Assembly (NCBI RefSeq): GCF_042643145.1
Contig: NZ_JBHRSA010000046.1
Coordinates: 124,001-188,000 of the forward strand
Length of the DNA: 64,000 nt
Direction: 5' to 3'
Source: Virgibacillus_O xinjiangensis
GTDB lineage: Bacteria > Bacillota > Bacilli > Bacillales > Amphibacillaceae
In this document: positions 58,028-64,000 of the stretch, one piece after another
How the letters are laid out: each line of letters opens with the position of its first letter
Numbering within the stretch: the stretch's first letter is position 1
Program-made: the position numbers and the translations under genes
The notes under the pieces: generated by a model
What the model saw: the letters and a program-made list of their open reading frames with translations, nothing else
The model's database searches: none
What the model was told of the DNA's origin: nothing

Positions 58028-59572
58028 TCATTTGTTTTCATTTTCGATTTTTTCGTTCTGGTATGGTTCGTCTTTCTCCGTTTGTTCCATTTTTACTCTT
58101 TTCGGTTTCTTCTTTTTCTTCTTCGGTTTATCCATATCACCGATCAATACTCTCTTTGCGAGCGGCCTATTCTCTTTATCACTTAGCACATAAAGAGTGT
58201 CACCATGCAAAATGACAGTATTACCGGTTGGTGTAAGCAGCTTTTTCCCTCGAGTTATACCAATAACAAGCGTATCATCAGGCAAATCCAAATTAGTCAG
58301 CGACTTGCCGACTGCTGGAGTCTCTTTGGTCACCGTCACCTTCATGATTTCCGAGTCGGTAGTTCCCAGGTTGATCAACTCAATGCTGGCGCTGGCTTGG
58401 TTATCATTGATGGTAAGCCCCAGCTTGGTGGCCAGCCAGGATAAGGTGCTTCCTTGTACGAGGGCAGAGAACAGTACAACGAAGAAGACTGCATTGAAGA
58501 TGAGGTGGCTGTTTTCCACTCCCGCCAGTACAGGATACGTAGCAAGAACGATTGGAACAGCTCCCTTCAGCCCTGCCCAGGAAATGAATACCTTTTCTTT
58601 TGTATTGTATTTCATGAAAGCCATGGTTACGAAGGTGGCAACGGGTCTTGCAATGACCATCAGTACTAATGCAAGCAGTATTCCTTCCCAGAATACTTCC
58701 GCCAGTTGGGAGGGAAAGACCAGCATCCCCATAAGGATAAACATGACAATCTGCATCATCCATGCGAATCCTTCATTGAAACGGAGAATGGTGAAACGAT
58801 GGGTCAAATCATTGTTCCCGATAAATACAGCCATTACATAAACTGCAAGGAGCCCACTCCCATTAAGATAGTCGGTAACAGCATAAGTAAAGATGGCTGA
58901 GCCCATCGCCAATACTGGATAGAGACCGGAAGTGTCCAGCTTGATATGATTGATGATAAGTACGGTCACTTTTCCAAAAAGCAGCCCGAATAGCAGGCCG
59001 AGCCCCATCTGGAGAAAGAAACTGCCGACAGCCATCCAAATCGACGCATCCGGCATTTGAATAAGTTCAATTAAGGCTACCGTCAAAAATACGGCCATCG
59101 GGTCATTGGAACCTGATTCTGCTTCGAGTGTCGCTGTCAGACGCTTATCAAAGTTCTTGCTTCCCAGTACGGCGAACACCGCAGCAGCGTCAGTAGATCC
59201 GACAATCGCCCCGAGAAGCATACCTTCCAACAGCGAAAAGTCGAATACATACATGGCAGCAAGCCCCGTCATGGCCGAGGTCAACAGTACACCGACAGTG
59301 GCAAGGCTTCCCGCAGCACCAAGTACTGGTCGTATATTGGACCATTTAGTTTGGGTTCCCCCATCGAACAGGATAATAATCAATGCCATGATTCCTATCA
59401 GCTGGGTAAGTTTGACATCATCAAAGGATAGGTAGGTATTGACCAGCATCCCGGCAAGGAGGAAAAGTACCAGGGAAGGCAGGCCTAAACGAGAAGAGAA
59501 TTTTGTGGTGAAGACGCCGACGATCAGCATGAGTGAAAATAACAGTATTATCGCACCTGTAGTCATATCCAA
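58028..59572 (-). CDS. CPA1 family potassium or sodium/proton antiporter (NhaP2/CvrA type)
   Basis: A ~514-residue antiporter with about twelve helices (1-385), key acidic segments FDGGTQTKW and LGAIVGSTDAAAVFAVLG, ESGSNDPMAVFLT with the ND pair of the ion site, and ISWAGLKGAVPIVLA. A TrkA_C (RCK_C) domain spans about 400-475 and a Lys-rich tail (KPKKKKKKPKR) then a Glu-rich end follow. K+ or Na+ extrusion and pH homeostasis are expected, useful in a halotolerant cell. AAAGGA lies in the first codons of the longer frame (from 59590), so TTG at 59572 is preferred; ATG at 59566 is possible. Confidence 0.9.
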   Translation of the reverse strand: MDMTTGAIILLFSLMLIVGVFTTKFSSRLGLPSLVLFLLAGMLVNTYLSFDDVKLTQLIGIMALIIILFDGGTQTKWSNIRPVLGAAGSLATVGVLLTSAMTGLAAMYVFDFSLLEGMLLGAIVGSTDAAAVFAVLGSKNFDKRLTATLEAESGSNDPMAVFLTVALIELIQMPDASIWMAVGSFFLQMGLGLLFGLLFGKVTVLIINHIKLDTSGLYPVLAMGSAIFTYAVTDYLNGSGLLAVYVMAVFIGNNDLTHRFTILRFNEGFAWMMQIVMFILMGMLVFPSQLAEVFWEGILLALVLMVIARPVATFVTMAFMKYNTKEKVFISWAGLKGAVPIVLATYPVLAGVENSHLIFNAVFFVVLFSALVQGSTLSWLATKLGLTINDNQASASIELINLGTTDSEIMKVTVTKETPAVGKSLTNLDLPDDTLVIGITRGKKLLTPTGNTVILHGDTLYVLSDKENRPLAKRVLIGDMDKPKKKKKKPKRVKMEQTEKDEPYQNEKIENENK

Positions 59573-59742
59573 AGGCAACAATCCTTTCATTAAAGAGACA
59601 ATCTAAAAAGGTTCATAGTATAATTATAATTTTATCTTTGCAAAAAAACAAAGATTCTACCCAGGCCATTGCCTGACTTTACCAGAATTGCTGTTCAGTA
59701 TAATATAATGTGGAGATGATTTTCAGCCAAGGGGGGAGTAAT

Positions 59743-60387
59743 ATGGAAAATATGACACTGGGGTCGTTGCTTGATGTCATTGGTGAACTTTTCTCTGATG
59801 AGATCTCCATTGCGGTCTCCAATCAGGACAAATATGTCTATTATCGGCCCAGTAAGCGGGTCGATTTAAAAATAAGGCCGGGAGACCCTATCAAAGAAGG
59901 GACACTGGCACATAAGGCACTCACTTCAGAACAAAAGGTTTCTGAATTTATAGATCGTAGTGTGTACGGGGTTCCCTATCATGGCATGGCAGTGCCTTTT
60001 CATGATGGAGAAGAGTTGGAGGGGTGCGTCCTTGCCATATATCCTGCATTCACGGAGGGTAAATCCGTACTCACCGTGAAAACCAATGATGGCTGGCGGC
60101 CGATTCCTTTTTCAGAAGTGAAATACTTGGAGGTCCGGGAGCGGAAGACCCATGTAGTATCCAAGGAGGTTTCCGGTACCCATAAAAATGCACTCCAGGA
60201 GTTTGAATACATACTGCCGCGTGATTTCTTCATCCGCTGTCATCGTTCCTTTATCGTTAATGTCCAGCATATCAGGGATATCTATCCGGACACACATTCC
60301 ACATTCGTGTTGGAAATGGACGACGGAGCACAAGTGCCTGTCAGTCAGACGTATGCCAGCTATTTCAGGAAATTGTTGGATTTCTGA
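59743..60387 (+). CDS. LytTR DNA-binding regulator with N-terminal sensor-like domain
   Basis: A 214-residue regulator. The C-terminal half (about 110-213) is a LytTR domain: IPFSEVKYLEVRERKTHVVS, ILPRDFFIRCHRSFIVNVQHI and VPVSQTYASYFRKLL. The N-terminal half (1-105) is not a receiver domain; SLLDVIGELFSDEISIAVSNQ and VYGVPYHGMAVPFHDG suggest a PAS/GAF-like sensor. It lacks a partner kinase and is encoded 130 bp before the CoA-transferase gene, a likely target. ATG at 59743 follows AAGGGGGGAG. Confidence 0.88.
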   Translation: MENMTLGSLLDVIGELFSDEISIAVSNQDKYVYYRPSKRVDLKIRPGDPIKEGTLAHKALTSEQKVSEFIDRSVYGVPYHGMAVPFHDGEELEGCVLAIYPAFTEGKSVLTVKTNDGWRPIPFSEVKYLEVRERKTHVVSKEVSGTHKNALQEFEYILPRDFFIRCHRSFIVNVQHIRDIYPDTHSTFVLEMDDGAQVPVSQTYASYFRKLLDF

Positions 60388-60409
60388 CAAAACTATTCTA
60401 TTTTATGCC

Positions 60410-60430
60410 GCTTATTCCGTCGCTCATTCC
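60410..60430. promoter_or_regulatory. Tandem 9-bp direct repeat upstream of the CoA-transferase gene
   Basis: GCTTATTCC (60410-60418) and GCTCATTCC (60422-60430) repeat with a 12-bp period. Candidate binding site for the adjacent LytTR regulator; the spacing is shorter than in classical LytTR targets. Confidence 0.35.
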
Positions 60431-60463
60431 ATAATTTTGTGACTTCTTCAAAAATCTCCTATC

Positions 60464-60479
60464 AAGAAAGCGTTTCCGG
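60464..60479. promoter_or_regulatory. Candidate CcpA cre site
   Basis: AAGAAAGCGTTTCCGG carries the GAAAGCGTTTC core of catabolite-response elements, 38 bp before the CoA-transferase start. Carbon catabolite control of acetate metabolism would fit. Confidence 0.55.
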
Positions 60480-60517
60480 TAACATAAGTACCAAACACTA
60501 TGGAAGAGGGATGAGAC

Positions 60518-62035
60518 ATGGAGAAGACCTATGATCGAATAAAAGACCCTCGTTTACAGGATCGGGTCGTGTCGGCGGAGGAAGCGGCATCCTGGATCCA
60601 GGATGGGATGACACTTGGCTTGAGCGGCTTTACCCGGGCAGGGGACGCAAAAGCTGTACCATCTGCACTAGTGGATCGTGCAGAAAAGGGAGAAGCATTC
60701 AAAGTGAATGTCTTTACCGGGGCATCACTTGGATCAGATATTGATAAGCAGTTTGCAGAAGCAGGAATCGTCAACAAACGTCTGCCTTTCCAAGCAGATG
60801 CATCGATGAGGAAAGAGATCAATACAGGCGGGCATCTGTTCGTCGATCATCACCTTTCCCATACGTCCGAGCTTCTCCGGGGTCAAGTGCTTCCGGAAGT
60901 TGATTACGCAATAGTGGAAGCGATTGCAATCAAGGAAGACGGGATGATCATCCCGACAACATCCATTGGAAATTCGCTGGCATTTGCAGAAAATGCCAAA
61001 TCCATCATTGTTGAAATCAACACAGCGCAGTCCGAACAACTGGAAGGGGTGCATGATTTATATAGCCCAGGCAAACAGGGAGAACGGCAGCCTATTCCGG
61101 TGGTCCAGCCTGATGACCGTATTGGTACAGAAGGGATACCGGTGGAATGGGAAAAGGTGAAAGGAATTGTATTCACTCATCAGGGAGACTCTCCTTCCAC
61201 CATTGTGAAGCCGGATGAGGAAACAAAAATCATGGCTGACCATCTGCTTGATTTTCTGCGTGGAGAAGTTGCTGAGGACAGACTTACAAAGCAGTTGGCT
61301 CCTTTGCAGTCTGGCATCGGATCCGTTGCCAACGCAGTATTGCATGGGATGGTGGACTCGGAATTCAAGAATCTGCAGGTTTATTCCGAAGTGCTGCAGG
61401 ACGCAGTCTTTGATCTGATCGATGCAGGCAAGGTCGATTTCGCTTCCTGCTGCTCCATTACCTTGTCACAAGAAAAGATGGAGCAGGTGTTCAAACATTT
61501 TGAGGATTACCGAGATAAGCTTGTCATGCGTCCTCAGGAAATCTCCAACCACCCGGAAATTATCCGTCGGCTTGGTTTGATTTCCATCAATACCGCACTG
61601 GAATTTGATATCTATGGCAATGTGAACTCTACGCATGTCAGCGGAACAAAAATGATGAATGGCATCGGCGGGTCAGGTGACTTCGCACGAAATGCCCGTC
61701 TGGCCATCTTTGTTACCAAGTCCATTGCCAAAAATGGAGATATTTCAAGTATCGTCCCATTCGTTTCTCATGTCGATCACACAGAACATGATGTGGATGT
61801 AGTCGTCACTGAACAAGGCTATGCGGACCTCCGAGGACTGGCACCAAGGGAGCGGGTACCAATGATCATTGAAAATTGTGCCCACCCATCCTACCGCAAG
61901 CAGTTATGGGATTATTACCAGGAGGCATTGGAGCGCGGAGGGCAGACACCTCATGTGCTTGAAAAAGCCTTCTCCTGGCATGTCAATTTTGCAGAGCATG
62001 GCACCATGAAAGAACAGCTCGTTGGGCAGAACTAG
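60518..62035 (+). CDS. Acetyl-CoA hydrolase / succinate:acetate CoA-transferase family protein
   Basis: A 505-residue class I CoA-transferase of the Ach1/Cat1/AarC type. SAEEAASWIQDGMTLGLSGFTRAGD at the N-terminus, the catalytic Glu in INTALEFDIYGNVN, and NGIGGSGDFARNARLAIF, TEQGYADLRGLAPRER in the C-terminal half are diagnostic. It may swap CoA between succinyl-CoA or propionyl-CoA and acetate, or hydrolyse acetyl-CoA. GAAGAGG precedes ATG. It is preceded by a LytTR regulator gene and a cre-like site and is followed by a terminator, so it is independently transcribed. Confidence 0.92.
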   Translation: MEKTYDRIKDPRLQDRVVSAEEAASWIQDGMTLGLSGFTRAGDAKAVPSALVDRAEKGEAFKVNVFTGASLGSDIDKQFAEAGIVNKRLPFQADASMRKEINTGGHLFVDHHLSHTSELLRGQVLPEVDYAIVEAIAIKEDGMIIPTTSIGNSLAFAENAKSIIVEINTAQSEQLEGVHDLYSPGKQGERQPIPVVQPDDRIGTEGIPVEWEKVKGIVFTHQGDSPSTIVKPDEETKIMADHLLDFLRGEVAEDRLTKQLAPLQSGIGSVANAVLHGMVDSEFKNLQVYSEVLQDAVFDLIDAGKVDFASCCSITLSQEKMEQVFKHFEDYRDKLVMRPQEISNHPEIIRRLGLISINTALEFDIYGNVNSTHVSGTKMMNGIGGSGDFARNARLAIFVTKSIAKNGDISSIVPFVSHVDHTEHDVDVVVTEQGYADLRGLAPRERVPMIIENCAHPSYRKQLWDYYQEALERGGQTPHVLEKAFSWHVNFAEHGTMKEQLVGQN

Positions 62036-62081
62036 CTGTTGATGAAAGTAATTGATAAACTTAGGGGTTAGTTTATATAGC

Positions 62082-62119
62082 AGCCGGTTTTCCTTATGGG
62101 GAGGGAAAACCGGCTTTTT
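62082..62119 (+). terminator. CoA-transferase terminator
   Basis: A perfect 12-bp stem (62082-62093 with 62104-62115) running into TTTTT. Confidence 0.9.
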
Positions 62120-62217
62120 CGGTTCCGTACACTACTGAGGGATGGTTCTCACTGGTCAGTTTCCTGTGAACCATGTATAATAGCCTTTCGAATCAATGAT
62201 AATAAGGGAGCTTTTCA

Positions 62218-64000
62218 ATGGCAAAACAAGGTTCACTTCCATTTACCGTTGGAAAAACGGACAATTTCTTTGACCGCCTTGGTGACTATGTTGGAGATGT
62301 CTTTTATGACATTCTGCCAGAACAAGGCTACGAGCTGCGAGATGAACAGATCTATATGGCCTTCCAGCTGGAACAGGCCTTTAAAAATAAACGAACAGTT
62401 TTTGCAGAAGCTGGTGTAGGTACGGGGAAGACATTCGTCTATTTATTGTATGCAATTTGTTATGCACGTTATAAAGGAATCCCGGCGGTTATTTCCTGCG
62501 CAGACGAAACGTTGATAGAGCAACTGGTGAAAAAAGGCGGCGACATCGATAAGCTGGAACAAGCGCTTGGGTTATCAGTGGATGTACGCTTGGCCAAAGC
62601 ACGGGAAAATTATGTGTGTATGAAAAAACTTGATCCATTGGCACATGAGACGGAGGACGAAGATATCCTTCGGGTATATGATGAAATCCCTGATTTTGTA
62701 TTTGATCAGGGAATCTCCATGCAAAAGTTCGAGCGTTATGGCGACCGCAAGGAATATCCGTGGGTGCCTGATGAGAAGTGGGAGGCTATTGCGTGGGATC
62801 CGCTGCAACAGTGTTCTACTTGTGATTGGCGCCACCGCAGCGGTCAAACACTAAACCGCGAATATTACCGCCATGCACAGGACCTAATTATTTGCAGCCA
62901 TGATTTTTATATGGAACATATATGGACCAAGGATTCCCGTAAACGTGAGGGTCAAATGCCCCTTCTTCCGGAGGCGAGCTGTGTTGTCTTTGATGAAGGC
63001 CATCTTCTCGAATTTGCGGCCCAAAAAGGGTTGACCTACCGATTCAACTTTCATGCCCTTCATAATGTGCTGACAGGCTATATGGGCCAGGATGTCCGGG
63101 AGGAATCACTGATGCTGGTAGAAGATATTCTCGAACAGCATGAAGATTGGTTTGGCCGGTTGGCTAGACAAGCTGCTCGGGTGGAAGGTTCCAGCCGTAT
63201 GGATGTCAGCATGACACCAGATATGCTGGAAACGGCCCGCAGCCTCCACAGTAAAGTGAATCAGCTGCTGGAACAGCTTGTTTTTGATGCAGAGCTATTT
63301 ACCATGGATGATTATCACATCAAGATCATCGAGGAGTACTTGGAATTCTTCTCTTATGGATTATCGGTACTGTTGAAAGACGATGAAGGCATCTACTGGC
63401 TGGAGGAGAATGAAACGGAAAGCAGTCTGGTCATCATGCCGCGTCTGGTGGAAGAAGTGCTGCGCAAAGAAGTATTTTCCAAGGACATTCCGTTCATCTT
63501 CTCCTCTGCGACCCTCGCACAAGACGGTGACTTTTCCTATTTGGCGGACAGCCTCGGGATAAAACAGCCAGAAACCTTTTCGGTGGAATCCCCATTTGAT
63601 TACGAGGCTAATATGAAGGTGAATGGCCACTTGGAAACGGACCAGACAGAGAAGTGGCATAGAATTGGGGAACAAATGAAAGGAAATAACGGAGGTTCCT
63701 TGGTATTATTCTCTTCCCAGGAAGAAATGGAAGACTTCCGGAGATGGGCGGAGGGAATGGATTGGCCTTTCCCTGTGCTGTATGAAGGGGATAAGGAGAT
63801 CAGCACCATGGTAAGACAATTCCAGTATGATGGATCGGCCGTCCTCTGTGCCTTTCATATGTGGGAAGGGCTCGATGTACCTGGAGAGTCTTTGAGTCAG
63901 GTCATCATTTCCTCTCTTCCATTTCCGCCAAGGGATCCTGTCTTTCGGGCCAAACGGAAACATGCAGAGGACCCGGAAAGGCAGGTCGACCTTCCATACA
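62218..64000 (+). CDS. DinG/Rad3 (XPD)-like ATP-dependent DNA helicase, YpvA-type, 3' end truncated by window
   Basis: The frame is open from ATG 62218 (AGGGAG upstream) to the window end, at least 594 residues. It is a superfamily 2 XPD/DinG-type helicase: Walker A EAGVGTGKTFVYL (about 64-76), DEAH-type VVFDEGHLLEFAA, and a C-terminal domain beginning FIFSSATLAQDGDF with later FHMWEGLDVPGESL. Cysteines YVCMKK, CSTC and IICSHDF between Walker A and DEGH fit the 4Fe-4S cluster of the XPD/DinG group. B. subtilis YpvA is the likely counterpart. It probably unwinds damaged or R-loop DNA 5' to 3'. The frame has no stop inside the window. Confidence 0.9.
   Translation, partial: MAKQGSLPFTVGKTDNFFDRLGDYVGDVFYDILPEQGYELRDEQIYMAFQLEQAFKNKRTVFAEAGVGTGKTFVYLLYAICYARYKGIPAVISCADETLIEQLVKKGGDIDKLEQALGLSVDVRLAKARENYVCMKKLDPLAHETEDEDILRVYDEIPDFVFDQGISMQKFERYGDRKEYPWVPDEKWEAIAWDPLQQCSTCDWRHRSGQTLNREYYRHAQDLIICSHDFYMEHIWTKDSRKREGQMPLLPEASCVVFDEGHLLEFAAQKGLTYRFNFHALHNVLTGYMGQDVREESLMLVEDILEQHEDWFGRLARQAARVEGSSRMDVSMTPDMLETARSLHSKVNQLLEQLVFDAELFTMDDYHIKIIEEYLEFFSYGLSVLLKDDEGIYWLEENETESSLVIMPRLVEEVLRKEVFSKDIPFIFSSATLAQDGDFSYLADSLGIKQPETFSVESPFDYEANMKVNGHLETDQTEKWHRIGEQMKGNNGGSLVLFSSQEEMEDFRRWAEGMDWPFPVLYEGDKEISTMVRQFQYDGSAVLCAFHMWEGLDVPGESLSQVIISSLPFPPRDPVFRAKRKHAEDPERQVDLPY

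Noticed and set aside
1..64000. CRISPR arrays, insertion sequences, prophage, tRNA or rRNA genes
   Set aside because: No regularly spaced repeats, transposase or integrase frames, cloverleaf sequences or rRNA blocks were seen on reading both strands.

Overview
The window reads as a chromosomal segment of an endospore-forming, probably halotolerant Bacillaceae bacterium (Halobacillus/Thalassobacillus-like; the genus is an inference). The evidence is strong AGGAGG-type ribosome binding sites, frequent TTG/GTG starts, U-rich intrinsic terminators, several sporulation genes (Spo0E-like, PrkA, YhbH, SpoVR, SspH, CwlC) and compatible-solute genes (GbsA, GbsR, a betaine-type binding protein). I saw no phage, plasmid, insertion sequence, rRNA, tRNA or CRISPR array. 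Both ends cut genes: a PBP4-type carboxypeptidase at the left and a DinG/YpvA-type helicase at the right.

Layout. 0-9 kb: dacB end, a 51-residue Spo0E-like gene, rlmH, an FMN-dependent hydroxyacid oxidase, class I aldolase, then amt with two GlnR/TnrA-type boxes followed by a GlnD-like nucleotidyltransferase and a DnaQ-fold exonuclease; an SMP-30 protein and a UbiB-family kinase follow. 10-15 kb: DUF421 protein, serC behind a ZTP-type riboswitch, two small unknown genes, folE plus an SDR, a membrane protein. 15-21 kb: solute-binding lipoprotein with an M42 peptidase, stress-type SDR, CNNM/CBS protein, and a gene-free stretch holding two copies of a Bacillaceae intergenic repeat. 21-27 kb: the prkA, yhbH, spoVR sporulation cluster and ypjP. 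27-38 kb: sirtuin, an autoregulated TetR gene, a one-cysteine Spx paralogue, dicarboxylate symporter, thiosulfate-type transporter, Nudix hydrolase, sspH, OsmC, flavin reductase, HAD phosphatase, DUF421, and an ogt/MagIII-like alkylation-repair pair. 38-44 kb: MerR-TipAS regulator, a 48-residue orphan, DUF3231, gbsA and gbsR with a shared 20-bp operator, binding protein, trpB. 44-54 kb: yrrT-mccA-mccB, DinB-like, Hsp20, macrodomain, PNPOx-like protein, GmhB-like phosphatase, metA, and a YxjG-type methionine synthase behind an S-box. 54-64 kb: LrgAB pair, CwlC amidase, DUF1028, LLM oxidoreductase, CPA1 antiporter, a LytTR regulator next to a CoA-transferase, and the helicase.

Linked themes are sulfur and one-carbon metabolism (S-box, ZTP riboswitch on serC, yrrT-mccAB, metA, YxjG, TsuA-like, folE), osmoprotection, sporulation and DNA repair. 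The strongest candidate for an undescribed system is the amt-nucleotidyltransferase-exonuclease operon, which has no PII gene next to amt.
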